Origin: Actinomadura madurae
GTDB lineage: Bacteria > Actinomycetota > Actinomycetes > Streptosporangiales > Streptosporangiaceae
Direction: 5' to 3'
NCBI RefSeq assembly: GCF_900115095.1
Contig: NZ_FOVH01000002.1
Location: 558,001 to 622,000, forward strand
DNA length: 64,000 nt
Of this stretch, positions 1 to 8,788 are shown in pieces. The position numbers and the translations under genes were made by a program. The notes below the pieces were generated by a model that ran no database searches, had not been told where the DNA came from, and saw only the letters and a program-made list of their open reading frames with translations. Positions within the stretch are counted from its first letter, which is position 1. Every line of letters begins with the position of its first letter.

Positions 1-1638
1 ATCGACCCGGTGTCCCTGGCCCCGGTCGGCGCGTCCGCCACGCTGCCGCCGGTCCTCGGGCAGGCGGGCATCGACGCGCGGGGCACCCTGTGGGTGCCGG
101 TGTCGAAGGACGGGCAGGTCGCGCCGTTCGCGGACGGCCGCCTCGGGCCGCCCGTCCGGGTCGGCGGGCCCGGCGACGCCCTGGCGCTCACCATCGCGGC
201 CGGGGAGCCGGTCGTCACGAACGCCACCGCCGCCACCGCCACCGTCGTCAAGTCGTCCGGGGGACGGCTCACGCTGAGCCTGCCGACGACCGTCCGGCAG
301 GCGGGACGCGGCGGCGTGCTCGCCCCGCCCGCCACCGAGGGCCGGACCGTCCCGCTGCTGGTGCCCGGAACCGGGTCGCTCATCACCGTCGACACCGGCA
401 CCGGGCGCTACTCCAGCGCCCGCCTCGCCGTGCCGCGGCACCGCTACCGGGCGCCGCAGATGCTCGGCCCGAAGGTCTACATCCCGGACGAGACGGCCGG
501 CGCCCTGCTCGTGTACGACGCCGCGGCCAACCGGTTCGAGGAGCCGGTCCGGGTCACCGGGCGGCCCGCCACGCTGGACGTCTTCGTCCGGGACGGGATG
601 CTGTGGGCGCACGACCCGTCCGGCCCGCGCGCCGTCGTGGTCGACGAGCGGGGCGGCCGCAAGAACGTCGACAAGTACAAGGACCGGGTGGCGGGCGGGC
701 CGAACCGGCGCGCGATCCCCCTCCCCGGCGGGGGAGACGCCCCGCCGCCGGACGCCGGCCGTCCGCCGCGGACGCCCGCCCCGCCGCGTCCCGGGCAGCC
801 GCCGGCGCCGCCGGGCAACGTGGCCGTCACGCCGGGGGCGGGCACGATGCGGATCGACTTCCAGCCCTCCCAGGGCGAGGGGATCATCGGGTACGTGCTC
901 AAGGACGTCCCGTCCGGGCTGGCGGCGAGCCCGGCGGCGATCCCCCAGGGCGCCGGCCCGCTCACCTTCACGGTCAGGGGCGGCGACTGCGGGCGCGAGT
1001 ACCGGTTCCGCGTCGCCGTCCGCTACCGGGACTCCCGGGGCCGGACGCGGGAGCGGGTCTCGGCGGCGAGCGACCCCGTCCGGCCGTGCGTGACACCGGG
1101 CGCGCCGACCGGCCTCGGCGCGCGGGCCACCGCGTCCGGGGCCAGGGTCTCGTGGACCGCCCCGGCCGGCGCCTCCGCCTACCGGCTCAGCTGGGACGGT
1201 CCAGTGAGCGGCAGCCGGACGGTCTCCGCGACGTCCGCGACGCTCGGCGACGTCTCGACCAACGGGTCCTACACCTTCACGGTCGCGGCCGTGAACGGCG
1301 CCGGCACCGGGACGACGGCGTCCGCGAAGGCGACGCTGACCGGCCCGACCAACCGGTACCCGGTGGAACGCAACGGCCAGTCCAACGCCTACATCAGGTC
1401 CACGCCGGACGCGAACAACGGCTCCACCGTCGCCACCATGAACGACAACAACGGTGAGATGGTGACCGTGCACTGCCAGGTGAAAGGCGCCTACTACAAC
1501 AGGAACGCCGACCTCGCCGGCGACATGTACGTCCGGCTCACCTGGCAGGGAAAGACCGGTTACCTGATCGGTTACCTTGTCGACACGCCGGGGGAGTGGA
1601 CGAGCTTCGCCGGGCCGCCGGTGTGGAAGTGCGGTTAG
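1..1638 (+). CDS. Secreted/surface fibronectin type III protein, 5' end outside window
   Basis: The frame is open from base 1 (I-D-P-V-S...), so the real start and any signal peptide lie upstream. The first ~240 visible residues are repetitive beta-rich sequence, like a beta-propeller or adhesin stalk (GTLWVPVSKDG, GMLWAHDPSGP). A Pro-rich linker (about residues 245-275) follows, then two fibronectin type III-like domains (about 278-365 and 366-450) with the usual YRL.W / SYTFTVAAVN pattern. The C-terminal ~90 residues (RNGQSNAYIRSTPDANNG..., ending VWKCG) look like an SH3-like beta domain. It probably works outside the membrane. It converges on the kinase gene with a 4-bp stop overlap. The exact role is unknown. 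Confidence 0.75.
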   Translation: MDPVSLAPVGASATLPPVLGQAGIDARGTLWVPVSKDGQVAPFADGRLGPPVRVGGPGDALALTIAAGEPVVTNATAATATVVKSSGGRLTLSLPTTVRQAGRGGVLAPPATEGRTVPLLVPGTGSLITVDTGTGRYSSARLAVPRHRYRAPQMLGPKVYIPDETAGALLVYDAAANRFEEPVRVTGRPATLDVFVRDGMLWAHDPSGPRAVVVDERGGRKNVDKYKDRVAGGPNRRAIPLPGGGDAPPPDAGRPPRTPAPPRPGQPPAPPGNVAVTPGAGTMRIDFQPSQGEGIIGYVLKDVPSGLAASPAAIPQGAGPLTFTVRGGDCGREYRFRVAVRYRDSRGRTRERVSAASDPVRPCVTPGAPTGLGARATASGARVSWTAPAGASAYRLSWDGPVSGSRTVSATSATLGDVSTNGSYTFTVAAVNGAGTGTTASAKATLTGPTNRYPVERNGQSNAYIRSTPDANNGSTVATMNDNNGEMVTVHCQVKGAYYNRNADLAGDMYVRLTWQGKTGYLIGYLVDTPGEWTSFAGPPVWKCG

Positions 1639-3350
1639 CTCTTCGTCTTCGTCTTCGTCTTCGCCGGGCGGATGCAGGCCGGCTCCGACCATGACACGTC
1701 GGGCGCCTGGCCCTGGTTGAGGCGCAGCACCGCGCCGACCTTGAAGCAGTAGGCGACCCTGGGCCGCAGGCCCGGGATGGTCGCCGACCGCGAGCCGGCC
1801 TGGACGGACACGATCGGCTTCGACCCGGCCGGCTGCTGCTGGACGAGCAGCGGCAGCTCCCGCGCGGCGGGCGGCAGCGTCCACAGGAGCGCCGCCGTCC
1901 GCCCGACCGGCCGGGCGACCACCTTGCGCGGGCGGGTCGCCGCGAGCTGCGCGGGCGTGATCGGCTGCGGCGCGCCCGTGACCTGCCCCTGCGGGGCGGC
2001 CTGGGTCGCCGGCTCCGGGTCGGCGGGCTGCCCGCCCTCCCCGGAGCCGCCGTCCCCGGCGAGCGCGAGCGCCCCGATGCCGAGCGCGAGCCCGCCGGTG
2101 AGCGCGACGCCCGCCGCGACGATCAGGCCGCGACGGGGACCGTCGTGCGGCCGATCCTGGGTGATCTGGTCCGGGGCGTCGTGCGGCGTCGTGCGGGAGC
2201 CCGCGGTGCGGGCGCCGCTCGCCCGGGGGTCGCCCGCTTCCGGCGCCTGCGGCCAGGCGGGCCCGGGTGCCGGGCGCGGGCCGTCCTGCGGGAGGAGCGC
2301 GTCCGGCGTCTGCGGCGGGAGGGCGCCCGGCGCCCACGGGGACTGCGGCCGCTCCGGCGGCGCGACGGGCGCCGGGGGCGGCGCCGCGGCGGCCGGCGCG
2401 GCCGGTGGCCGGGCGGTGGGCGCCCACTCCGGCACGCGCGGCGGCCCCGAGGTGTCGGGGAAGGAGGGGCGCGGACCGGCGTCGGGCGCCGGCAGGGCGG
2501 ACCCGCCGCTGTGCGGCACGTCCGTGACCGGCAGCCCCAGTTCGGCCTGCACCCGCTGGAGCGCCTGCGCGAACTCGACGGCGGTCGCGAACCGCTGCTC
2601 CGGCGTCTTCGCCATCGAGCGCGCGATGACGTCGGCGACCTGCCGGGGGACGTCCGGGCGCGGGATCGGCGGCGGCGCGTCATTGAGGATCCGCAGCATC
2701 AGCAGCGCGATGCCCTCGCTGGGCGGGCCCTTGAACGCGGGCTGCCCGGCCAGGAGCTGGTACAGGGTCGAGCCGAGCGAGTAGATGTCGGCGCCGACGC
2801 CCGGCGGGCGGCCCTCCAGCACCTCGGGCGCGGCGTGGTGCGGGGTGAACGCCTGGGTGTGGGTCGCGTCGAACGAGTCGACCAGGCGGGCGATGCCGAA
2901 GTCGGCGAGCGCGGGCTCCCCGTACCGCGACAGCAGCACGTTCTGCGGCTTGACGTCCCGGTGCAGCACGTCGGTCTCGTGGGTCGCGGCGAGCGCGCCC
3001 GCCATCTTCACCCCGATCCGCAGCACCTCGGCGAACGGCAGCGGCCCCTCCCGCGCGAGCCGGTCGGTGAGCGCGCCGTGCTCGAAGTACTCCATCGCGA
3101 TGTAGGGGCGGCCGGAGCGGGTGGTGCCGGTGTCCAGCACGGTCACGATGTTGGGGTGCCCGGAGAGCCGCCCGGTGATCTTCGATTCGCGCTGGAAGCG
3201 CCGCATCGCCGCGTCGTCGACCGCGCTGACCGACAGGACCTTCAGGGCGACCATCCGGTCGAGGCGCTCCTGGTGCGCGCGGTAGACGATGCTGAAGCCG
3301 CCCTCGCCGACCTGCTCCAGCACCCGGTAGCCCGGGACGTCCTCGGTCAT
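1635..3350 (-). CDS. Membrane Ser/Thr protein kinase with extracellular FN3-like domain
   Basis: A Hanks-type kinase of the PknB class fills residues ~1-265 from the ATG at 3350. It has a Gly-rich loop (GEGGFSIVYRA), catalytic Lys (VALKVL), HRDVKPQN, DFG and an APE-type motif (APEVLEG). A Pro/Ala-rich juxtamembrane linker (~280-410), one membrane helix (GLIVAAGVALTGGLALGIG) and an outer domain with FN3-like features (...TIPGLRPRVAYCFKVGAVL...) follow. The protein ends in a KTKTKTKS tail made by a CTTCGT hexamer repeat. I chose 3350 because GAGAGGG sits just upstream; the frame is open 20 codons further. It likely senses an external signal and phosphorylates cytoplasmic targets. Confidence 0.9.
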   Translation of the reverse strand: MTEDVPGYRVLEQVGEGGFSIVYRAHQERLDRMVALKVLSVSAVDDAAMRRFQRESKITGRLSGHPNIVTVLDTGTTRSGRPYIAMEYFEHGALTDRLAREGPLPFAEVLRIGVKMAGALAATHETDVLHRDVKPQNVLLSRYGEPALADFGIARLVDSFDATHTQAFTPHHAAPEVLEGRPPGVGADIYSLGSTLYQLLAGQPAFKGPPSEGIALLMLRILNDAPPPIPRPDVPRQVADVIARSMAKTPEQRFATAVEFAQALQRVQAELGLPVTDVPHSGGSALPAPDAGPRPSFPDTSGPPRVPEWAPTARPPAAPAAAAPPPAPVAPPERPQSPWAPGALPPQTPDALLPQDGPRPAPGPAWPQAPEAGDPRASGARTAGSRTTPHDAPDQITQDRPHDGPRRGLIVAAGVALTGGLALGIGALALAGDGGSGEGGQPADPEPATQAAPQGQVTGAPQPITPAQLAATRPRKVVARPVGRTAALLWTLPPAARELPLLVQQQPAGSKPIVSVQAGSRSATIPGLRPRVAYCFKVGAVLRLNQGQAPDVSWSEPACIRPAKTKTKTKS

Positions 3351-3652
3351 GGGTCGGGGGATCCCTCTCCGTTGCTCGTCTCGTCCGGGTCGCGGCGGGG
3401 GCGCGATCATTCGATGTCCTGCGGCCCGGGGAGGTTCCCCCGGAGGTCAACAGCGTAGTACGGGGACGAATCAGGCGCGGCTGGTCTCGGCGGATGGTCC
3501 CGCGCCGTCGTGCCCCGGCGGATAGCACGGAAATGAGATGACATTTCCATCGGCCTCGGTAATCATTGCGCCAATTCCGTTCCGGTGGCCGCTTTCCACG
3601 CCCTAACCTCGGGGTTCGCGACGAAGGAACGGCCCAGAGGGAGTGGCTCGCC
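3351..3652. promoter_or_regulatory. Divergent intergenic region with a 7-bp inverted repeat
   Basis: These 302 bp separate the divergent kinase and sigma-like membrane protein genes. They hold the inverted repeat GGAAATG-(6 nt)-CATTTCC at 3529-3548, a candidate operator or hairpin, in a locally A+T-richer patch. I see no convincing -35/-10 pair and no small ORF. GAGGGAG at 3637-3643 is the ribosome site for the plus-strand gene. Confidence 0.35.
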
Positions 3653-5212
3653 GTGACGGACGATGTCATGACGAATCCGCGGACGGAAATGCCGCCGACG
3701 AAATCGGCATATGGCGACCTTGTCCGAATGGCTTATTTCGTTCTGCCGGGACGGGGCAAGCGCGTCTACCGGCTGGCGATCGCCCGCCGGATCGTGGACT
3801 CCACCGCCCGCGGCCCCCGCGACCGCTCCCCCTCCGGGCACGCGCGGCGCCGCACCCGCGTCCTGCGCCGGGCGATGCGCCCCTCCCGCCGGTTCCAGAT
3901 CGGTCTCGGGCCGTGGCTGCGCGCGCTCCCCACCCGGCTGCCCGACCCCGCGCTGACCGCGGCCCTGTCCAAGCTCGAACCGCACGTCCGCGTCGCCTAC
4001 GTCCTGCGGTACGTGGAGGGGCTGCCCCGCTACGCCGTCCACGACCAGCTCGTCGAGCTCCGGGTGCGCGAACCGTGGCCGGTGATCCGCGCCGCCGAGG
4101 CCGCCACCGTGCCCGCCCCCCGGCGCGGCGAGGAGTTCGAGCCTTCGCTGCTGCGTCCCGTCCGCAACCGCTCGCTGCTGCCCGTCGCCACGGCCGCCGT
4201 CCTCACCGTCGCGCTCGCCGGCGCGCTGGTCATGACCGAGCGCCCAGTGCCCCGGGAGACGCCGGGCGCGCCGCGCCTCGTCACGGCGGCACCCGACGCC
4301 TGGACGCGCGGCGCGCGCACCCTCGACGTCTGGCCCGCCCGCGGCGACCTCACCGGCGACGCGGCCTTCACCCGGCGCGCCGCCGCGGCGTGGGCCGCCG
4401 CCCCCGCGGACCGCCGCCCCGCCGGCGGCACCGCCCAGCTCCTCTTCGCCGGCCACCTCGGCGGCGCGTCCCTCGCCGTGCTGCGCAGTGGCGTCCGGCT
4501 GGCCCGCTACACCGCCGGCCGCGTCGACGTCGTCACCGCCGGCACCGGCGCGTCCGCCCCGATCGCCCTCGGCGGCGGCCACTACCTCCTCGCCCCCTGG
4601 GACACCGTGCCCGAGAGCCTCACCGGACGGCGCCTCGCGGTGTCCGGCGGCGTGACCGGCCCCGTCCGCCCGGACACCGGGTGCGGCCGCGGCCCCCTCT
4701 TCCACCTCGGCTCCCGGACGTTCGGCGACCTCGGCGGTCCGCGCGCCGCCGTGCTGACCTACCACTCGCCCGCCCACCGTCCCGGCGGACCCGACCGCCC
4801 GGCGCGCCTCGGCCCCGCTGCCCGCGACCTGTGGGACCGCGTGGCCTGCGCGACGCCCCGCCAGGAACGGCCCGTCTCCGAGGCCATGGCGTTCGAGTTC
4901 TGGTCGGGGAGGCTGCCGCACGGCGGGAAGTCCGCGAGCTGGGCCTGCACCCGGCTGACGTACGCGGACGAGGGCACGGCGGCCGCCGCGACGCTCCTCG
5001 CGGCCGAGGACCGGGCCACCGGTCCCTGCGACGCGGGCCGCCCGGTGAGCGGGACGTGGTGGCGCGCCCCGTCCGGCCGCTCGTACTACGTGGCCGCGGC
5101 CGGGCGGGGCCTCGTCCCGCACGCCGACGGCGTCCGCCGCTCGACGACGCGGAAGCGGCTGCTCGTCGCCAAGGGCACTCCCGGCACGCGCGTCACCCTG
5201 ACGGCTCGCTAG
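3653..5212 (+). CDS. Single-pass membrane protein with sigma-70 region-4-like cytoplasmic part
   Basis: 519 aa from the GTG at 3653, preceded by AGAGGGAG; an upstream in-frame ATG at 3563 lacks such a site. The N-terminal ~170 residues are basic and contain a stretch resembling sigma-70 region 4 of ECF factors (ALSKLEPHVRVAYVLRYVEG, about residues 105-125), but the following helix-turn-helix is degenerate. A membrane helix (LLPVATAAVLTVALAGALVM) comes next, then ~300 outer residues with several Cys (GCGRG, WACT, GPCDAG) that could form disulfides. No known enzyme motif is visible. It could be a sensor fused to a relic sigma module; I assign no function. Confidence 0.75.
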   Translation: MTDDVMTNPRTEMPPTKSAYGDLVRMAYFVLPGRGKRVYRLAIARRIVDSTARGPRDRSPSGHARRRTRVLRRAMRPSRRFQIGLGPWLRALPTRLPDPALTAALSKLEPHVRVAYVLRYVEGLPRYAVHDQLVELRVREPWPVIRAAEAATVPAPRRGEEFEPSLLRPVRNRSLLPVATAAVLTVALAGALVMTERPVPRETPGAPRLVTAAPDAWTRGARTLDVWPARGDLTGDAAFTRRAAAAWAAAPADRRPAGGTAQLLFAGHLGGASLAVLRSGVRLARYTAGRVDVVTAGTGASAPIALGGGHYLLAPWDTVPESLTGRRLAVSGGVTGPVRPDTGCGRGPLFHLGSRTFGDLGGPRAAVLTYHSPAHRPGGPDRPARLGPAARDLWDRVACATPRQERPVSEAMAFEFWSGRLPHGGKSASWACTRLTYADEGTAAAATLLAAEDRATGPCDAGRPVSGTWWRAPSGRSYYVAAAGRGLVPHADGVRRSTTRKRLLVAKGTPGTRVTLTAR

Positions 5213-5288
5213 CGGCGCCCCGGATCAGCGCCCGCTTACCCTGATCGGGCACACTGGTGGGGACCGAACGAGATTCAGGGAGTCGCAG

Positions 5289-6434
5289 ATGGGCAAGGGG
5301 CCGCTCTCCGGAGTACGGGTGATCGAGCTGGCCGGGATCGGCCCGGGGCCGTTCGCGGCGATGCTGCTGGCCGACCTCGGCGCCGACGTGATCCGGGTGG
5401 ACCGCGCCTCCACCGTCCGGGACGGTGAGACCGCCGGCGGGACCGACTTCACCAACCGCGGCAAGCGGTCGATCGCCATCGACCTCAAGAACGAGCGCGG
5501 CAGGGAGGTCGTGCTCCGCCTGGCCGAGAAGTCCGACATCCTCCTCGAAGGGTTCCGCCCGGGCGTCACCGAACGCCTCGGCATCGGCCCGGACGCCTGC
5601 CTCGCCCGCAACCCGCGCCTCGTCTACGGGCGGATGACCGGGTGGGGCCAGGAGGGCCCGCTGTCGCACACCGCCGGCCACGACGTCGGCTACATCGCGG
5701 TCACCGGCGCCCTGCACGCCATCGGCCGCGCCGGCGGCCCGCCGCAGGTCCCGATGAACCTGCTCGGCGACTTCGCGGGCGGCAGCATGTACCTGGTGGT
5801 CGGCGTCCTGTCGGCCCTGCTGGAGGCGCGGGCGAGCGGCCGCGGCCAGGTCGTCGACGCCGCCATCGTGGACGGCACCGCGCACCTGTCCACCTTCATC
5901 CACGGCTTCCTCGCGGGCGGCCTCTGGGAGGACCGCCGCGGCGTCAACATGCTCGACACCGGCGCCCCCTGGTACGACGTCTACGAGACCGCCGACGGCC
6001 TCCACATGGCCGTCGGCGCCATCGAGCCCCAGTTCTACGCCGAGTTCCTCCGCCTGATCGGCCTCGACGGCGAGGACCTGCCCGCCCAGCACGACCGGTC
6101 CGGCTGGCCCGCGCTGCGCGAGCGCTTCGCCGCCGTCTTCAAGACCAGGACCCGCGACGAGTGGACGGAGATCTTCGTCCCGAGCGACGCCTGCGTGGCC
6201 CCCGTCCTGTCCATGGCCGAGGCCGCCGCGCACCCCTACAACACGTCCCGCGACGTCTTCCCCGACCTGGCCGGCCACCGCCAGCCCGCCCCGGCCCCGC
6301 GCTTCTCCCGCACCCCCGCCGAGACCGACGGCGTCCCCGTCCTGCCCGGCGGCCAGACGAGGGCCGTCCTGGACGACCTAGGCTTCGAGGACGTCGACGC
6401 CCTCCTCAAGGAAGGCGCCGTCGCCCAGGCCTGA
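5289..6434 (+). CDS. CaiB/BaiF family III CoA-transferase, alpha-methylacyl-CoA racemase type
   Basis: 381 aa, the usual length. The N-terminus (LSGVRVIELAGIGPGPFAAMLLADLGADVIRV) and the following NRGKRSIAIDLK, GFRPGVTERLG and MTGWGQEGP stretches are hallmarks of family III, and GHDVGYIAVTGAL with D-in-GHD fits alpha-methylacyl-CoA racemases (Mcr/AMACR). These epimerise the 2-methyl branch of acyl-CoA thioesters so that beta-oxidation can proceed. AGGGAG lies 7 nt before the ATG. The gene stands alone; its 3' end overlaps the opposing MFS gene by 57 bp. A plain CoA-transferase is the alternative. Confidence 0.88.
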   Translation: MGKGPLSGVRVIELAGIGPGPFAAMLLADLGADVIRVDRASTVRDGETAGGTDFTNRGKRSIAIDLKNERGREVVLRLAEKSDILLEGFRPGVTERLGIGPDACLARNPRLVYGRMTGWGQEGPLSHTAGHDVGYIAVTGALHAIGRAGGPPQVPMNLLGDFAGGSMYLVVGVLSALLEARASGRGQVVDAAIVDGTAHLSTFIHGFLAGGLWEDRRGVNMLDTGAPWYDVYETADGLHMAVGAIEPQFYAEFLRLIGLDGEDLPAQHDRSGWPALRERFAAVFKTRTRDEWTEIFVPSDACVAPVLSMAEAAAHPYNTSRDVFPDLAGHRQPAPAPRFSRTPAETDGVPVLPGGQTRAVLDDLGFEDVDALLKEGAVAQA

Positions 6435-7832
6435 CCCGGGCCCGGCGGTGGTGGCCTTGCGGCGGGGGAGGGTGAGGGCGGCGGCGGTCGCGAGGAGGAA
6501 CAGGCCCGCGGAGACCGTGAGCGCCAGGGCGTAGCCGCCGTTCAGCGCGGACGCGGTGGCGGCGTCGCCGGTATGGCGGGCGGCGAGGGTCGCCAGGGCG
6601 GCCAGGCCGACGCAGCCGCCGAGCTGGCGGGAGCTGTTCAGCAGGCCCGAGGCCATGCCCGCCTCGCTCGCCGCGACGCCGGTGGTGGCGGCGACGGCCA
6701 CCGGGGCGAGGACGAGGCCGGTGCCGACGCTGCAGACCAGCGACGGGCCGAGGACGTCGGTGAGGAAGCCGCCGTCCGGGCTGATGAGCGCGAACCAGCC
6801 GAGGCCCGCGGCGGCGAGCAGGCCGCCGGGGATCAGGGCGGCGCGGGGCGAGCGGGCCGAGGTGACGCGCACCGCCGCCAGGGAGCCGGCCACCATCCCG
6901 GCGGAGAAGGGCAGGAACGCCGCGCCCGTCTCGGCCGCGCTCATGTGGAGAACCCCCTGCATGTACAGCGAGACGAAGTAGAAGGCGGCGAACTGGCCCG
7001 CGGCGGCGAGGAACACGATGACGTTCGCGCCGGCCACCCAGCGGCTCCGCAGGAGCCCGAGGCGGACGAGCGGCGCCGGGGTCCTGGACTCGGTGACCAC
7101 GAAGGCCGCCAGCAGGACGGCGGCCGCGGCGAGCGTGGCGAGGGTCGCCGGGGACGTCCAGCCGTGGACGTCGGTGCGCACGACGCCGAAGACCAGCAGG
7201 CCGATGCCCGCGGTGGCCAGCACCGCGCCGAGGGCGTCCATCCGGTCCCGCGCGGCGGCGCGGACCTGCGCGGGAACGCCCGCCGGGACGAGCGCGAGGG
7301 CGACCGCGACGATCGGCAGGTTGACGAGCATCACCCAGCGCCAGCCCGCGTACTCGGTGAGGAGGCCGCCGGCGAGGACGCCGAGCGCGCCGCCCGCCGC
7401 GTTCACCGCGCTCCAGACGCCGAGGGCGCGGACGCGGGCGCGGCCTTCGAACGTGGTGGTCAGCAGGGCGAGCGCGGCCGGGGCGACCGCGGCGGCGCCG
7501 AGGCCCTGGCCGGCGCGGGCGGCGACGAGCTGCCAGGGCGCCTGGGCGAGGCCGCCGGCGAGGGAGCACAGGCCGAAGACCGCCAGGCCGAGGACGAACA
7601 GCCGGCGCCGTCCGTACAGGTCGCAGGCCCGGCCGCCGTGCAGCAGGAACCCGCCGAAGGTGAGCGCGTAGACGTGCACGACCCAGGACAGGCCGACCGG
7701 CGCGAAGCCGAGCGACGCGCGGATCGCGGGGAGCGCGACGTTGACCACCGCCATGTCCAGGGCGACGACGAACTGGGCGACGGACGCGGCCGCCAGCACC
7801 ACTCCGGGGCGTCCGGAAGAATTTTTGTACAT
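6378..7832 (-). CDS. MFS drug/proton antiporter, DHA2 (EmrB/QacA) type
   Basis: 484 aa from the ATG at 7832, hydrophobic throughout, with about 13-14 membrane helices. The first helix carries the DHA2 signature (LDMAVVNVALPAIRASLG), followed by LHGGRACDLYGRRRLF (loop 2-3 motif A) and the antiporter-like GPSLVCSVGTGLVLAPV region. It should export toxic or drug-like compounds using the proton gradient. It is divergent from a TetR regulator and its start codon lies inside a near-palindrome (7822-7841), so repression is very likely. I see no Shine-Dalgarno before the ATG; the transcript may be leaderless. Its 3' end overlaps the CoA-transferase gene. Confidence 0.88.
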   Translation of the reverse strand: MYKNSSGRPGVVLAAASVAQFVVALDMAVVNVALPAIRASLGFAPVGLSWVVHVYALTFGGFLLHGGRACDLYGRRRLFVLGLAVFGLCSLAGGLAQAPWQLVAARAGQGLGAAAVAPAALALLTTTFEGRARVRALGVWSAVNAAGGALGVLAGGLLTEYAGWRWVMLVNLPIVAVALALVPAGVPAQVRAAARDRMDALGAVLATAGIGLLVFGVVRTDVHGWTSPATLATLAAAAVLLAAFVVTESRTPAPLVRLGLLRSRWVAGANVIVFLAAAGQFAAFYFVSLYMQGVLHMSAAETGAAFLPFSAGMVAGSLAAVRVTSARSPRAALIPGGLLAAAGLGWFALISPDGGFLTDVLGPSLVCSVGTGLVLAPVAVAATTGVAASEAGMASGLLNSSRQLGGCVGLAALATLAARHTGDAATASALNGGYALALTVSAGLFLLATAAALTLPRRKATTAGPGSGLGDGAFLEEGVDVLEA

Positions 7833-7841
7833 GTATAGAAA
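7822..7841. promoter_or_regulatory. Candidate TetR operator overlapping the MFS start codon
   Basis: A 20-bp near-palindrome (8 of 10 pairs match) centred on the perfect 8-mer TACATGTA at 7828-7835. It covers the ATG of the MFS gene and lies ~35 bp before the divergent TetR gene, as expected for the operator of a local TetR repressor. Confidence 0.55.
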
Positions 7842-7875
7842 GTATCCGGAGGGACCCCGCCGTGTCGAACCCGCG

Positions 7876-8544
7876 ATGATGGGCGGCATGCCGCGACAGT
7901 CCGCCCAGCGGGGCCGGCCGCCCCGCTTCTCCCGCGAGGAGATCGTCGACGCCGCCCGCCGGATCGTGGCGGAGGAGGGCGTCGGCCGGCTCACCATGCG
8001 GAGGCTGGCCGGGGAGGTCGGCAGCACCCCGATGGCGCTCTACCACCACGTGCGCGACAAGGACGAGCTGCTCCTGCTGCTGGTGGACGACTACGCCGCG
8101 CGGAGGCTGCGCCGGCCCGAGCTTCCCGGTGACCCGCGCGAGCGGGTGGTCGCCGTCGCGGCGGCGATCCACGAGTCGCTCGCCGAGATCCCGTGGATCG
8201 CCGAGGTCCTCACCGCCGACGACCTGATGTCGCGGTCGGCGCTGTGGTTCGTCGAGCAGATCCTGGACGGTCTCGCCGAGTGCGGGCTCGCCCCCGAGCG
8301 GGCCGTGCACGCCTACCGGGCCATCTGGTACTACACCGCGGGGGAGATCATCGTCCGGGCGGCGGCGGCCCGCCGGCGGGCCCGGGACGACCGCCCGACC
8401 TACCGTGACCAGGTCTTCGCCGAGCTGGACGGGACGGAACTGCCGCGGCTCGCGGAGGTCGCCCCGGACTGGGCGCCGCTGACCGCGCAGGACACCTACC
8501 TGGACGGGCTCCGCGCCCTCGTCGACGGCCTCACCCGCGAATGA
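7876..8544 (+). CDS. TetR/AcrR family regulator of the adjacent MFS pump
   Basis: 222 aa from the ATG at 7876; ATGs at 7879 and 7888 are equally possible and an in-frame ATG at 7831 overlaps the operator. The N-terminal helix-turn-helix is clear (FSREEIVDAARRIVAEEGVG...MRRLAGEVGSTPMALYHHVRDKDELL). The C-terminal part matches the TetR_C type found in efflux repressors (IPWIAEVLTADDLMSRSALWFVEQILDGL, then YRAIWYYTAGEI). It probably represses the divergent MFS gene and itself, with release by a drug ligand. The ribosome site is not obvious: GGAGGG lies 22 nt upstream of the chosen ATG. Confidence 0.85.
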   Translation: MMGGMPRQSAQRGRPPRFSREEIVDAARRIVAEEGVGRLTMRRLAGEVGSTPMALYHHVRDKDELLLLLVDDYAARRLRRPELPGDPRERVVAVAAAIHESLAEIPWIAEVLTADDLMSRSALWFVEQILDGLAECGLAPERAVHAYRAIWYYTAGEIIVRAAAARRRARDDRPTYRDQVFAELDGTELPRLAEVAPDWAPLTAQDTYLDGLRALVDGLTRE

Positions 8545-8788
8545 CCGCCTCGTGAGCGGCGCGAACCGGTAGGTATGCGGCGTTCCGACGAAAACGCAGG
8601 TCGGATGACGTGCGCGCCGGGCCGGTTGTGAATCGGCTGACAATTCCCCCGAGGTAACCGGCGGCCGGTCCACAAGACCGCGCCGGAAAGCGGCCGTACG
8701 TTGTGGGCACTCCACCCCGACCGTCACGACAAGCAGAAATGGCCGGACGTCCGGCGATTTCGTCGTGCCCGCATCAAGGGAGATGCCC

